From contig NZ_PPFD01000001.1 in NCBI RefSeq assembly GCF_009653635.1, forward strand, positions 1,410 to 65,409: DNA of 64,000 bases, written 5' to 3'. The position numbers and the translations under genes were made by a program. This stretch comes from Endozoicomonas sp. OPT23 (GTDB taxonomy: Bacteria; Pseudomonadota; Gammaproteobacteria; Pseudomonadales; Endozoicomonadaceae). Position 1 is the stretch's first letter. Each line of letters starts with the position of its first letter. The notes beneath the pieces are model-generated. The model made no database searches, was not told where the DNA came from, and was given only the letters and a program-made list of their open reading frames with translations. Below are positions 34,963 to 44,787 of the stretch, piece by piece.

Positions 34963-35775
34963 TCAGCGGTACTGATTAACCTGATCTCTAAGCTCAATGG
35001 CGGCAGCACGTGCAGCTTCAGCGAAATCTTCGCCACTGCTGGCATAGATAATGCCTCTGGAAGAGTTAACCACAATACCTTTGCCATCACTGTTCAGGCC
35101 ATTTTTTACAGTAGCTTCTACATCACCACCTTGTGCACCTAAACCTGGCACCAGGAACGTCATATCGCCGGTAATTTCACGAATGCGTTTCAGTTCTGCA
35201 GGATTGGTTGCACCTACAACCAGCAGAATATTGTTATTCGTGTTCCATTCCTGAACGGCTTTTTCAGCAATCACCTCATAGAGGAACTGATCGCCTACTT
35301 TCAGGTTCTGAATAGCAGCTGCACCAGGGTTTGATGTACGACAAAGAACTACTGTTCCTTTCTCGACATGGCGGCTGAAAGGCTCAATGGTATCAATACC
35401 CATGTATGGGTTTATGGTGATGGCGTCTGCGCCATAGCGTACAAAGGCTTCAGTTGCGTACTGGTCAGCCGTGCTGCCAATATCGCCTCGTTTGGAGTCG
35501 AGGATAACCGGAATGTCAGGGTAGTTATCGTTGATGTATTGAATGGTCTGTTCCAGCTGATCTTCAGCACCACGGGCATGGTAATGAGCAGCCTGTGGTT
35601 TGTAGGCACAAACCAGATCAGCAGTAGCATCAATGATGAAACGGTTAAATTCCAGAATGGGGTTTTCCAGCGCTTGAATATGAGCAGGAAAACGCTCGGG
35701 AAGTGGGTCGAGACCTACGCAAAGCAGAGAATTATTTTTGTCCATCGCGGCTTGAACACGATCCAGAAAACGCAT
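34963..35775 (-). CDS. pyrF: Orotidine 5'-phosphate decarboxylase, long (family 2) type
   Basis: A 270-aa OMP decarboxylase, the last step of UMP synthesis. The catalytic segment is LDSKRGDIGSTA (Asp93, Lys95, Asp98). The frame is open to 35853, but ATG at 35775 has AAGGG upstream and gives the family N-terminus MRFLDRV. The KRGDIGSTA form and the length belong to the longer PyrF subfamily, not the roughly 245-aa enterobacterial one. That hints at replacement of the usual gammaproteobacterial gene. Confidence 0.9.
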   Translation of the reverse strand: MRFLDRVQAAMDKNNSLLCVGLDPLPERFPAHIQALENPILEFNRFIIDATADLVCAYKPQAAHYHARGAEDQLEQTIQYINDNYPDIPVILDSKRGDIGSTADQYATEAFVRYGADAITINPYMGIDTIEPFSRHVEKGTVVLCRTSNPGAAAIQNLKVGDQFLYEVIAEKAVQEWNTNNNILLVVGATNPAELKRIREITGDMTFLVPGLGAQGGDVEATVKNGLNSDGKGIVVNSSRGIIYASSGEDFAEAARAAAIELRDQVNQYR

Positions 35776-35853
35776 GGCAGACCCTTTTATTACTGTTAAC
35801 GATGTCTGGGCGTGCAGTTTAACAGATTGTGTCGCTGGGGAAATAAATAACAA

Positions 35854-35878
35854 AGCCGGACATAAAATCCGGCTGTTC
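35854..35878 (-). terminator. Terminator of the glycine-zipper protein gene
   Basis: AGCCGGA and TCCGGCT pair around a 7-nt loop, followed on the minus strand by a T-rich stretch (TTTGTTATT). It lies 24 bases after the stop at 35902. Confidence 0.75.
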
Positions 35879-35901
35879 TAAAACGATTGAACTTAGGTTC
35901 C

Positions 35902-36807
35902 TTAGCTATCGGAATTTATTGATGAATAGTACTCAGTCTCAAAGCCAGTAGACTCATCAAATGGAGTGGTAACATAGTCAGAGGTGGTTTCCTGTGGTAT
36001 TGAAGAATAATCAGTGTTGAGTTCTTCCTTGGCAGTCTGCAACTCTGTGTCCGAAGACAGTATTTCCGAAGATTCTTTCTCCGAAGAAAGTGGCTCTGAA
36101 GAAAGGGTCCCCAAAAACAGTAGTTTAGAATCCGATAGCTCAGAAACTAGTGGTTCGCTTTTTATTTCTTCAGACTTTGTTTCTTCAGATTTAGTATGAT
36201 CAAACAAGAACTTTCGTTCTAGGTCTAGGTACTGCTGTTCATACTTTTCAGCAGATTTCTTCAGACGTGCGCTATGACCTCTACCCAGGGCATCGCCATG
36301 GGCAATATCGCTGAACAGGTTCTTCCGGAAAGGTCCGATGAGATTTTCTTTCGCGGTGGGTGACGTGCCGTAGTCTCTCAACTCTTTATACACTCTCTTG
36401 AAAGAGGCTTGTCCTTTACAGGCTCTGATAGTGTTTCCTACAGCACCAATAGCAGGTACAAATGCACAGACAGCAAATTTTGCTGGCAGTGTTAAACCGC
36501 TCGTTATTGCATCAACAAGGCCCGCGATAGAAAGTAATGCTCCAGCGGTTTGGAAGACTTTTACAGTTCTGCTTGCAAGCTTTTTGGTGTCAATCTGGCG
36601 TTTCTCGCTGAGTCCTTTATTGATCAGCTTGCAGCTTAGAGACAAAACCTTACTGACCGGCTTTCCTACGCACCAGCCAATACCGGCACCGAGTTTTCCC
36701 ATTACTGAAGCGGCAGCAACCGCTCCGGAAGCCGCGCCTCGAACTGTCATGGCTGGGACATAGGCTGCAGCCATTACTCCGGCAGAAATCTTTCCGAATC
36801 CACTCAT
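35902..36807 (-). CDS. Hypothetical protein with glycine-zipper N-terminus and Ser/Glu-repeat tail
   Basis: A 301-aa protein I cannot assign. It has an excellent ribosome-binding site (AAGGAG before ATG 36807). The N-terminal 60 residues are small-residue rich with glycine zippers (GKISAGVMAAAY, ASGAVAAASVMGKLGAGIGW), and a second hydrophobic stretch lies at about 90-125, suggesting membrane insertion. The C-terminal 110 residues are low-complexity and acidic, with repeated S-S-E/K-S-E units. This layout recurs in secreted effectors and surface proteins of host-associated bacteria; that role is only an inference. It stands alone with its own terminator. Confidence 0.7.
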   Translation of the reverse strand: MSGFGKISAGVMAAAYVPAMTVRGAASGAVAAASVMGKLGAGIGWCVGKPVSKVLSLSCKLINKGLSEKRQIDTKKLASRTVKVFQTAGALLSIAGLVDAITSGLTLPAKFAVCAFVPAIGAVGNTIRACKGQASFKRVYKELRDYGTSPTAKENLIGPFRKNLFSDIAHGDALGRGHSARLKKSAEKYEQQYLDLERKFLFDHTKSEETKSEEIKSEPLVSELSDSKLLFLGTLSSEPLSSEKESSEILSSDTELQTAKEELNTDYSSIPQETTSDYVTTPFDESTGFETEYYSSINSDS

Positions 36808-36981
36808 AATCCTACTCCTTGGTATGCTTTTTTTGGTTTATATGGAGAGAATGGAGTAGATAGGAAACAATGTGACTAACAGCAGTGTTAGCTGTACCAA
36901 CAAAATGGGGAACTTTATTATAAATCAATCAGTTAGCTGCCAGATGGAAAGCTGGCAGCAAAACAGGCAGGGCTTTCCGGG

Positions 36982-37929
36982 TCAGGGAATGTGATAACCC
37001 ATAGGCTTATTTGAATCATGTTGTAGCCAGACCTTGTTGAGCCAGTTTTCTTCACCCAACCAGTCGATCACCCAGCGAACGCCATTGCCCATGGTTTCTC
37101 TGTTCCAGGCAAGATAGCAACTATCGTTCATGGGAATATCGACATCTTTACGAACCAGTAGCTCCTGCTCAATATAAGGCTGGGCAAAATGGCTTGGCAA
37201 TAGGGTTACGCCCAGCCCTTTCAACAGGCATTCAATCGCCATACGAAAGCTTGGCATCAGCAGCAGATTCTGGTCTTCCAGCAGCAGGTTATAACCCTGA
37301 CGGAATACACGAGACGTGTCCTGAATACAGATGGAGCTGTACTCTCTTAGCATCTCTTCATTAATAGGAGAGTCTACTTTTGCCAGAGGGTGATCCGGTG
37401 CCATGACCAGGTCCCAGTTCAGTTCCCCCATGGACTTCCATTCAAAGCGGTCACTGCTGAGAATGTTGTCAGGAATCTGTTTGGGCGCACCAATCACCAT
37501 CTGACAACGATTGTGGAACAGAGCATCCCAGGAACCGTTATAAACTTCCGTGTTAATCGTCAGGTGAGTCTCTGGACGAATAGCCTGAAGATCCCTGATC
37601 AGGTCATACACCATTCCCTGGTTCACAACATTATCAAGAGCAATTTTGATCTCATGCTCCCAGCCGGAAGCCAGTTGTTTGGTAGTGTTTTCCAGCTCTT
37701 CCAGGTCAGCCAGCAGCTGGCCGGTGTGTTTGATGAAGTGTTCTCCGGCAGGGGTCAGCTCCACCCGTTTGCTGTCACGCAGAAACAACTGCACGTCCAG
37801 CCGTTCCTCCAGCTTGCGTACGGTATAGCTAATAGCAGAAGGGACTTTGTGAAGATGTTTAGCGGCCGCTGTGAAATTTCTAAAATGGGCGACAGCCCTG
37901 ACAATTTCCAGGGATTCCGTTGGGATCAT
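36982..37929 (-). CDS. LysR-family transcriptional regulator
   Basis: A 315-aa LysR-type regulator. The N-terminal winged helix-turn-helix is FRNFTAAAKHLHKVPSAISY with KLEERLDVQLFLR after it. The C-terminal effector-binding domain covers about residues 90-300. The exporter gene at 38097 is on the same strand, 167 bases away. The regulated target cannot be read from the sequence. Confidence 0.88.
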   Translation of the reverse strand: MIPTESLEIVRAVAHFRNFTAAAKHLHKVPSAISYTVRKLEERLDVQLFLRDSKRVELTPAGEHFIKHTGQLLADLEELENTTKQLASGWEHEIKIALDNVVNQGMVYDLIRDLQAIRPETHLTINTEVYNGSWDALFHNRCQMVIGAPKQIPDNILSSDRFEWKSMGELNWDLVMAPDHPLAKVDSPINEEMLREYSSICIQDTSRVFRQGYNLLLEDQNLLLMPSFRMAIECLLKGLGVTLLPSHFAQPYIEQELLVRKDVDIPMNDSCYLAWNRETMGNGVRWVIDWLGEENWLNKVWLQHDSNKPMGYHIP

Positions 37930-38096
37930 AGGGAGAATACTGCTATAGGAAATGGTTGAATGCGCTACAGAATATCGGTTAGTGGCGCTTAAAGGGAGTG
38001 CTGAGATATAAATTTTTTGAATATCGTCATTGCAGCAGGCGTTTGTTGTTTTTATGCCTGCTGAGTGAGAACAGTGTTTATAAACTATTTATAGCG

Positions 38097-39308
38097 TTAG
38101 ATTTTACCGGTTTGATCAACCCGCACTTCGTTCAACAAGTTTTTTTTCCGCATGATTTCCAGGTAGTTCAGAACAAACGGGATCAGCATCAAGGCATAGG
38201 CCAGAGCAACGCATTCAAAAACATTGCCGCCAGACAGCTTGAGGGCAGAAGCAATAAGGCCACCCCCCGTCATACGTGCAAAGCCGTCTATAGCAGCAGC
38301 CAGACCAGCACAATGCTTAAAGTGTTCAAGGGTCAGTCCAGAAGCCGTACCAAAAATCAGGTTGAAGCCAACAGCACCAATCGCTGAAGCCGGGAAGAAC
38401 CAAAGCGGTGAATCGCTGGAAACAGACAGAATGGCCATTGCACCCAGCACTGCCATAAACGCACCCACACCAATGGTTCTACGTCTGCCAATACGGTCAA
38501 CCAGTCTTGGTGCATAGAAGCTGGTGGCAAACTGCAGGATACCCAGACTGCCAAACGCCATAGCAAAGCCAAACTCATCCATGCCCGCCATATTCATGGC
38601 AACAAAAGGTGCATTAGTGGCGTAAGCCAGAATGCCGCCCATGGTCAGCATGCCGGTCAGGGAATAGATCAGGAATTGTCGGTGAGTCAGAATCTCTTTA
38701 GCCTGCTGATAGAGAGAACTGGGTTCTTCATGATGCTCGACCGGAGCCGGTCGCCCTTTGTTCATCAACTTAAAGGCAGCCAGAAAAATAATCGAACTAA
38801 GAACTGCCATAAAAATAAAGTTGGCTTCCCAACCCCATTGAATAGCAAGAACACCGCCCAGCATGGGCGCCAGTGTTGGAATAGTACCGATCATGCCGCC
38901 CATGTAACTGATCCATTTGCCCGAATCATGAGCGTTGAAGTTGTCGCGAACCCAAGCAAATGCGGTGACAGCACAGCCTGCGGCACCAAAGCCCTGTAAC
39001 ACTCTGGCGCAATACATAACGGTCAGGTCACTGGCGATAGAACCAAGAATGCTGCCCATTACATACAGGCCAATACCCAGCAGCGCAGAAAAACGACGGC
39101 CATATTTGTCTGACAACGGACCTGCAAACAGTTGGCCCACTCCCATACAGATCATGAATAAAGAGATCGTCATCTGCATGGCTGAATCGCTGGCTGAAAA
39201 CAGCCGAGCCATTTCAGGCAGTGAAGGCAGATAAACATCAATGGCTAATGGGCTCAGAATAACCAGTGAAAAAATGACCGGTAATGCAGAGCGGCGGGAT
39301 TCGGGCAT
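38097..39308 (-). CDS. Bcr/CflA-type MFS drug exporter
   Basis: A 403-aa major facilitator transporter with about 12 membrane helices, of the Bcr/CflA drug-resistance group. The N-terminus has DVYLPSLPEMARLF. The MFS signature GPLSDKYGRRF follows helix 2, and a second copy, PRLVDRIGRRR, lies after helix 8. The frame is open to 39413, but that extension is encoded by dispersed repeat copy B; ATG 39308 (MPESRRS) is the sensible start. It is divergent from a LysR gene that may control it. Confidence 0.87.
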   Translation of the reverse strand: MPESRRSALPVIFSLVILSPLAIDVYLPSLPEMARLFSASDSAMQMTISLFMICMGVGQLFAGPLSDKYGRRFSALLGIGLYVMGSILGSIASDLTVMYCARVLQGFGAAGCAVTAFAWVRDNFNAHDSGKWISYMGGMIGTIPTLAPMLGGVLAIQWGWEANFIFMAVLSSIIFLAAFKLMNKGRPAPVEHHEEPSSLYQQAKEILTHRQFLIYSLTGMLTMGGILAYATNAPFVAMNMAGMDEFGFAMAFGSLGILQFATSFYAPRLVDRIGRRRTIGVGAFMAVLGAMAILSVSSDSPLWFFPASAIGAVGFNLIFGTASGLTLEHFKHCAGLAAAIDGFARMTGGGLIASALKLSGGNVFECVALAYALMLIPFVLNYLEIMRKKNLLNEVRVDQTGKI

Positions 39309-39345
39309 CAATAAACTCTTTGTGAAATTATCAGCCAACAGGCTG

Positions 39346-39436
39346 TAAGTGTGTGAACACACGTAATCGAATACTAAATTGCTGTTCGCCCACCGCAGGT
39401 GGGCAAACAACATATGAATTCGTAGGTTCGAGTACT
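39346..39436 (+). repeat. Dispersed double-hairpin repeat, copy B
   Basis: It has a GTGTG-tgaa-CACAC hairpin, the linker TAATCGAATACTAAATTG, and a long hairpin at 39383-39409 whose GC core is GCCCACC/GGTGGGC. Copies A and C use CCCGCC/GGCGGG there, so the two arms have changed together. The tail CATATGAATTCGTAGGTTCG matches the other copies. Confidence 0.75.
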
Positions 39437-39555
39437 GGGAATGAGCTTATTGTCGGTTGTTAGCTCTATGAACTAAAGTGATACCTTTTCATTTACAGAT
39501 TTCCATTTGGGAATATCTTGAAAGTTTAATATCAGGCCTCACTACTGGAAAGCCT

Positions 39556-40485
39556 ATGTCGTTGTTGGAGCTGTCCCGAATTAACCTGAACCTGTTGGTA
39601 TGCCTGCAGGCACTGCTGGAAGAAAGAAGTGTGACTAAAGCGGCTGACAGGCTGAGTCTGAGCCAGTCGGCGGTGAGTAAAAGCCTGTCCAAGCTGCGGC
39701 AGATCACGGGAGATGAGTTATTCACTCGAACAGCTCATGGGCTGACGCCAACTGTGAGAGCGCTCTCTTTGCAGAAACAACTGCGCCCGGTCATGGATGA
39801 GTTATGGAACATCATTCAACCCGAGAGCTTTGACCCTGCCAGCTGTGATCGCTATTTTCGAATTGCTCTGCCGGAAACAGCCAACCAGCTGATTTTCCAG
39901 CAATCACTGGCAGAGATACTGGCTCAGGCTCCGGGTATCAAAATCAAGATAAGTAATCTGACCATGAATGACCTGAACAGTCTGGCTGCAGGTGATTTTG
40001 ATCTGGTGGTGCTTCCCCATGATCTTGAGTGTGGGCAGCAGCGGTTGTCAGGACTTCATTGTCGAAGCCTGCATACTGACGAACTGGTGTGTCTGGTCAG
40101 AGACGGGCATCCCTGTCTTGAGCAGGAGTGGAACCTTGATCAGTGGATCTCGCAGGGGCATATCAGCATAGGTTCAGTGACCGTTACCCAGTCAATTATT
40201 GATCAGACTCTTGAGAAGAGAGGTCTGCGCAGAAACATGACCATTGCCGTAGATGACTTTCACAGTGCGACAGGTGTCTGTGAAAGCAGTGACCTGGTAT
40301 TTGTTTCTTCTGGTCAATGGGGGCGTTATGCAAAGCCTCGCTACCGTGTTCAGGTTTTGCCTATGCCCTTTGAAATAGAGCCGATTACCTACGAACTTTA
40401 CTGGCATCAAAGGCATCACACGGATCTTGCAAATCAGTGGTTGCGGTCTTTTTTTATTGGTCAGGCGTGTGAATTAATGATTTGA
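39556..40485 (+). CDS. LysR-family transcriptional regulator
   Basis: About 309 aa from ATG 39556, which has GGAAAG just upstream; the frame is open from 39478. The N-terminal helix-turn-helix reads SVTKAADRLSLSQSAVSKSLSKLR, followed by GDELFTRTAHGLTPT, as in NodD/NahR/LeuO-like LysR proteins. The effector domain fills the rest. It is transcribed away from the MFS exporter gene, a common arrangement for a regulator and its target. Confidence 0.88.
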   Translation: MSLLELSRINLNLLVCLQALLEERSVTKAADRLSLSQSAVSKSLSKLRQITGDELFTRTAHGLTPTVRALSLQKQLRPVMDELWNIIQPESFDPASCDRYFRIALPETANQLIFQQSLAEILAQAPGIKIKISNLTMNDLNSLAAGDFDLVVLPHDLECGQQRLSGLHCRSLHTDELVCLVRDGHPCLEQEWNLDQWISQGHISIGSVTVTQSIIDQTLEKRGLRRNMTIAVDDFHSATGVCESSDLVFVSSGQWGRYAKPRYRVQVLPMPFEIEPITYELYWHQRHHTDLANQWLRSFFIGQACELMI

Positions 40486-40555
40486 TGTGCAAAATGATTG
40501 AATGCACGTCCAAAATTACTTGCTTTATTAATAACCAGTCTCTGCCTAGTATCTG

Positions 40556-40731
40556 AATTCGCTTTGACAGCACGGCCTTGCCGGGTCTGTCTTCCTGTTT
40601 GTCTGTACTACACTGTTGCCTGTTCCCGTAGTACAGCGAGAGGGCAGGAGGCGAATTGAGTTTGCAGTCCACGCTGCAGGCTCAGGTGGATGATCAGCAA
40701 AATAACCTCTGTGTCTCGCAGGGGTTTTTTT
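40556..40731 (+). ncRNA. Candidate structured small RNA with terminator
   Basis: The stretch between the LysR gene and deoC folds well on the plus strand. AATTCGC (40556-40562) pairs with GCGAATT (40651-40657). Inside it, CTGTACTAC (40603-40611) pairs with GTAGTACAG (40628-40636). Next TGAGTTTGCAG (40657-40667) pairs with CTGCAGGCTCA (40674-40684) using two G-U pairs, and the last hairpin is a terminator with seven Ts. No coding frame covers it. It is not recognisable as 6S, 4.5S or tmRNA. It could be a free sRNA or a deoC leader. Confidence 0.5.
40704..40731 (+). terminator. Rho-independent terminator before deoC
   Basis: AACCTCTG (40704-40711) pairs with CAGGGGTT (40719-40726), followed by a T tract to 40731. 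It is over 200 bases from the LysR stop, so it more likely ends the candidate small RNA. Confidence 0.78.
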
Positions 40732-40833
40732 GTTTCTACACTAAACTGGGTTACTGACGACACCCCTCCCTGCCATCTAGCGCACTAGGCATTGCGCACC
40801 TTAAACGGGTGCCTCTCTGTCGTTGATACCCTG

Positions 40834-40846
40834 TGTTGTCACAACA
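40834..40846. promoter_or_regulatory. Possible operator upstream of deoC
   Basis: TGTTGT-C-ACAACA is a 13-bp palindrome about 100 bases before the deoC start. A related TTGTGTACGACA follows 15 bases later. Repressors of nucleoside operons bind such sites; which one is not clear. Confidence 0.35.
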
Positions 40847-40946
40847 TTTATTCGTTGTGTACGACATATTGTTTCAGTCATTTGGCTGACTTCGATCAAG
40901 CGGTTCAAATGACACTTTTATGTCCCCTGACTGAAAGGACAGATAC

Positions 40947-41717
40947 ATGACCGACCTCACTGCTAGCAGCCGTCAAGCCCTGCAACTGATGGACCTGACT
41001 TCCCTCAATGACACCGACACTCCGGAAGTGATCATTGATCTGTGCAAGAAGGCCAGCACACCTGCCGGCAACACCGCTGCAGTTTGCGTTTATCCACGTT
41101 TTGTCCCTGTTGCCAAGAAGACCCTGAGAGAACTGGGTCTGAACGACGTAACTGTTGCCACAGTTACTAACTTCCCGGCAGGTGGCGATGACATTGAAAT
41201 CGCCGTTACTGAAACTCGTGCAGCTGTCGTATATGGCGCTGACGAAGTTGACGTTGTTTTCCCATACCGCGCCCTGATGGCTGGTAACGAAGAAGTTGGC
41301 TTTGAGCTGGTTCGTCGTTGTAAAGAAGCCTGTGGCGATATCATGCTGAAAGTCATCATCGAATCCGGTGAACTGAAAGACCCGGCCCTGATCCGCAAGG
41401 CCAGCGATATTTCCATCAAGGCCGGTGCAAACTTCATCAAGACCTCTACCGGTAAAGTAGCTGTTAACGCTACTCCTGAAGCGGCCCGCATCATGCTGGA
41501 AGCTATCCGTGACAGTGGCAAAGACGTTGGCTTCAAGCCAGCCGGTGGTGTTCGTACCGCTGAAGACGCTGCTGAGCATCTGGCTATTGCTGCTGATGTT
41601 ATGGGCGCTGACTGGGCTGACCGTAACCACTACCGCTTCGGCGCAAGCAGCCTGATGACCAGCCTGCTGGTGGCTCTGGGTCTGCAGGAAGCTCAGGAAG
41701 ACAAGGGCGGCTACTAA
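40947..41717 (+). CDS. deoC: Deoxyribose-phosphate aldolase
   Basis: A 256-aa DeoC, which cleaves deoxyribose 5-phosphate to acetaldehyde and glyceraldehyde 3-phosphate. The Schiff-base lysine is Lys165 in FIKTSTGK, close to Lys167 of the E. coli enzyme. The glycine motif KPAGGVRT lies near the C-terminus. AAAGGA precedes the ATG. It is first in deoC-deoA-deoB-deoD, and its GC-rich, strongly biased codon use suggests high expression. Confidence 0.95.
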   Translation: MTDLTASSRQALQLMDLTSLNDTDTPEVIIDLCKKASTPAGNTAAVCVYPRFVPVAKKTLRELGLNDVTVATVTNFPAGGDDIEIAVTETRAAVVYGADEVDVVFPYRALMAGNEEVGFELVRRCKEACGDIMLKVIIESGELKDPALIRKASDISIKAGANFIKTSTGKVAVNATPEAARIMLEAIRDSGKDVGFKPAGGVRTAEDAAEHLAIAADVMGADWADRNHYRFGASSLMTSLLVALGLQEAQEDKGGY

Positions 41718-41823
41718 ACAGTAGCCAGCTCCAGCTGTTGAGGGTTTCATAGAGGAAACCCTCACTGCCTGCATATGACATGTTCTGCGGAGCGTACTTC
41801 GGCCATATGCAAGCCTGCCTCTT

Positions 41824-41888
41824 AGCTTATTTGAGTGAGAATATATTCGTCACCAACGGCGACGAATGATCATGTTTCACTCATAGCT
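41824..41888. repeat. Nested palindrome in the deoC-deoA gap
   Basis: AGCT, GAGTGA (41833-41838) and ATTCGTC (41845-41851) are mirrored by GACGAAT (41861-41867), TCACTC (41877-41882) and AGCT (41885-41888). It forms a long interrupted hairpin in the 280-bp spacer, possibly for mRNA processing or control of deoA. Confidence 0.5.
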
Positions 41889-41997
41889 GATTATGAGGGA
41901 CTATAAAGCCGTCTACGTTCCCGCAAAACCCGGCGTCGCCCGCCCTTCCTTGTTTGTGGCCCGGGTAAACATGTCAACCAGGCAAATGGAGTAGAGC

Positions 41998-43317
41998 ATG
42001 TTTCTTCCACAAGAAGTCATTCGTCGTAAGCGTGAAGGCTTGGTTCTCAGCACTGAAGAGATCCGCGATTTCATTCTGGGTGTTACCGACAACACCGTTT
42101 CTGAAGGTCAGGTGGCAGCCTTTGCCATGGCAACCTTTTTCAAAGGCATGAACATTGAAGAACGTGTGGCCATGACGTGCGCCATGCGCGACTCTGGCCA
42201 TGTAATGGACTGGTCTGCGGACAATCTCGGCGGCCCGATTCTGGATAAACACTCCACCGGCGGTGTCGGTGATGTTGTCAGCCTAATGCTCGGCCCAATG
42301 GTCGCAGCCTGTGGCGCATTTGTTCCCATGATTTCCGGTCGAGGCCTCGGTCACACCGGTGGTACGCTCGACAAGCTGGATGCTATTCCCGGCTACACCA
42401 CTATGGCTTCTGAAGAGCTGTTCCGAAAAGCGGTTAAAACCGCAGGCGTTGCTATCGTCAGCCAGACTGGCGAACTGGCACCTGCCGACAAACGTATTTA
42501 CGGCATCCGTGATGTAACTGCGACCGTTGACTCCATCGACATGATTACTGCCTCCATCCTGGCCAAAAAACTGGCTGAAGGTCTGGACGCACTGGTCATG
42601 GACGTTAAGGTAGGCAGTGGCGCATTCATGCCAACTTTTGAAAAGTCTGTTGAGCTGGCTGAAAGCATTGTAAAAGTAGCGAATGGTGCTGGCGTTAAAA
42701 CCACTGCGTTGCTAACTGATATGAACCAGGCTCTGGCTTCCAGTGCCGGTAATGCTGTGGAAGTTCGCGAAGCGGTTCGTTATCTGACCGGCGAATATCG
42801 CAATGCCCGTCTGCACGAAATCACCATGGCTCAATCAGCAGAGCTGCTGGTGACAGGTGGTCTGGCTAACGACATTGATCAGGCTAAGGAAAAACTGACT
42901 GTTGCACTGGACTCTGGCAAGGCGGCTGAGATCTTTGGTCGCATGGTTGCTGGTCTGGGTGGCCCTGCCGACTTCGTTGAAAAATACGACGAATATCTGC
43001 CAAAAGCGTCTATCATCAAACCTGTTTATATGGCTGGTGAAGGCTATGTGTCTACCATGGATACCCGTGAAGTGGGTATGACTGTGGTTCAGATGGGTGG
43101 CGGTCGTCGTGTTCCTACCGACACGCTCGATTACTCTGTGGGTATGACAGAACTGTGCCTGTTGGGTGACAAAGTGTCTGCTGACAAGCCAATTGCCATG
43201 CTGCACGCAAGCGATGAGTCCTCCTGGGAGTCTGCTGCTGACATGCTGCGTAAGGCAATTACTCTGGGTGATTCTGCTCCTGAAGCAAACCCGAGTGTAT
43301 ACAAACGCATTGTTTGA
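41998..43317 (+). CDS. deoA: Thymidine phosphorylase
   Basis: A 439-aa thymidine phosphorylase; E. coli DeoA is 440 aa. It releases thymine and deoxyribose 1-phosphate. The N-terminal helical domain is followed by the phosphate-binding [10 protein letters not shown] and [15 protein letters not shown], the family signature. VGSGAFM and the C-terminal alpha/beta domain are present. It is the second gene of the deo operon. The ATG has GAG sequences nearby upstream but a long untranslated spacer from deoC. Confidence 0.95.
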   Translation: MFLPQEVIRRKREGLVLSTEEIRDFILGVTDNTVSEGQVAAFAMATFFKGMNIEERVAMTCAMRDSGHVMDWSADNLGGPILDKHSTGGVGDVVSLMLGPMVAACGAFVPMISGRGLGHTGGTLDKLDAIPGYTTMASEELFRKAVKTAGVAIVSQTGELAPADKRIYGIRDVTATVDSIDMITASILAKKLAEGLDALVMDVKVGSGAFMPTFEKSVELAESIVKVANGAGVKTTALLTDMNQALASSAGNAVEVREAVRYLTGEYRNARLHEITMAQSAELLVTGGLANDIDQAKEKLTVALDSGKAAEIFGRMVAGLGGPADFVEKYDEYLPKASIIKPVYMAGEGYVSTMDTREVGMTVVQMGGGRRVPTDTLDYSVGMTELCLLGDKVSADKPIAMLHASDESSWESAADMLRKAITLGDSAPEANPSVYKRIV

Positions 43318-43552
43318 TCAGTCACTCTTTGAGGCGGTGTCTTTGAAAAGTCTGGCAACCTGACCGTACTCTTCCCGTACGACTGCAGGAAAGTAGTAAG
43401 ACCATGGCTTTTCATTGATGAGAGTAAGGGTGCCGAGTAATTAATAGGTACTTTTCACTGATACAAAATGCGATATTCTGAGCAATAATTAGACAAGAAT
43501 TTTTACGCAGGCATTTTCGGTTCTGCGAACTATTCAGGAATAGGTGTCTCTG

Positions 43553-44770
43553 ATGAAACGAGCAATTGTCCTGGTTATGGATTCATTTGGTATTGGTGCT
43601 TCTGCCGATGCTGATCAATTTGGTGATGTGGGCTCTAACACCATTGGCCACATCGCTAAAGCCTGTGCGGAAGGCAAGGCTGATATTGGCCGTAAAGGTC
43701 CTCTGAGTCTGCCAGTGCTGTCCAGTCTGGGTCTGGCTCACGCAGCTAAAGAATCTGCCGGTGTCTTCCCGATGGGTATGAACACCGATGTTAATATCGT
43801 TGGTGCATACGGCTACGCAAAAGAAATCTCCAGTGGTAAAGACACGCCAAGTGGGCACTGGGAAATGATGGGCGTTCCGGTTCTGTTCGACTGGGGCTAC
43901 TTCACCGACACCGAAAACAGTTTCCCGCAAGAATTGCTGGACGAACTGGTTGAGAAAGCAAACCTGCCAGGTGTGATCGGTAACTGCCACTCTTCCGGAA
44001 CCAAGATTCTGGAAGACCTGGGTGAAGAGCACATGAAGACGGGTATGCCAATTGTGTATACCTCCGCTGACAGTGTGTTCCAGATTGCCTGTCACGAAGA
44101 AACTTTTGGTCTTGAGCGTCTGTTGGACGTTTGCAAGATCGCTCGTGAAATTCTCGAGCCATACAACATTGGTCGTGTTATTGCCCGTCCATTCGTTGGT
44201 GACGACGCAGGTGATTTCCAGAGAACCGGTAACCGTCGTGACTTCTCTGTTCTGCCTCCTGCACCAACCCTGCTGGATAAGCTGGTTGAGAACGGTGGTG
44301 AGATGGTCAGTGTCGGCAAGATCGCTGATATTTTTGCTCATCAGGGCGTGACCAAGAAGCTGAAGGCTACTGGTATCCCAGCTTTGTTTGAAACCACCAT
44401 GCAGGCTCTGGAGTCTGCCGGTGATAATTCCATGATTTTCACCAACTTCGTAGATTTTGACTCTTCGTTTGGTCATCGTCGTGATGTTGCCGGTTATGCC
44501 AAAGCTCTGGAAGAGCTGGACGCCATGATGCCGCGCCTGCTGAATGCCATGGGTGAAGACGATGTGCTGATCATCAGTGCAGACCACGGTTGTGATCCTA
44601 CCTGGCCGGGTACTGACCACACTCGTGAGCATATCCCTGTAATTGTTTACGGCAAGAAGGTTAAGGCTGGCTCTCTGGGCGAGCGTGAAACTTTTGCTGA
44701 CATTGGTCAGAGTCTGGCAACTTACTTCGGACTCAAGCCAATGGACTACGGAACCAGCTTCCTGGGCTAA
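43553..44770 (+). CDS. deoB: Phosphopentomutase
   Basis: A 405-aa phosphopentomutase; E. coli DeoB is 407 aa. It converts (deoxy)ribose 1-phosphate to the 5-phosphate. Alkaline-phosphatase-fold metal motifs are [11 protein letters not shown] at the N-terminus, and [21 protein letters not shown] with nearby histidines at the C-terminus. [11 protein letters not shown] carries the phosphorylated threonine. A GTG at 43544 is in frame; ATG 43553 is preferred for its spacing from AGGAATAGG. Confidence 0.95.
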   Translation: MKRAIVLVMDSFGIGASADADQFGDVGSNTIGHIAKACAEGKADIGRKGPLSLPVLSSLGLAHAAKESAGVFPMGMNTDVNIVGAYGYAKEISSGKDTPSGHWEMMGVPVLFDWGYFTDTENSFPQELLDELVEKANLPGVIGNCHSSGTKILEDLGEEHMKTGMPIVYTSADSVFQIACHEETFGLERLLDVCKIAREILEPYNIGRVIARPFVGDDAGDFQRTGNRRDFSVLPPAPTLLDKLVENGGEMVSVGKIADIFAHQGVTKKLKATGIPALFETTMQALESAGDNSMIFTNFVDFDSSFGHRRDVAGYAKALEELDAMMPRLLNAMGEDDVLIISADHGCDPTWPGTDHTREHIPVIVYGKKVKAGSLGERETFADIGQSLATYFGLKPMDYGTSFLG

Positions 44771-44787
44771 TCTGTAGATTTAAATTC

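Noticed and set aside
37390-37959. 189-aa plus-strand frame opposite the LysR gene
   Set aside because: It is fully antisense to a recognisable LysR protein and shows no domain.
39309-39413. N-terminal extension of the MFS exporter
   Set aside because: The extra codons are encoded by dispersed repeat copy B; transporter similarity begins at the ATG at 39308.
40556-40731. 6S, 4.5S or tmRNA identity
   Set aside because: The conserved elements of these RNAs are missing; only the presence of stems and a terminator is supported.
43583-44632. Long minus-strand frame (349 aa) opposite deoB, and similar ones opposite deoD, glmS and deoC
   Set aside because: They are antisense shadows of highly codon-biased genes; the plus-strand proteins match known families over their whole length.
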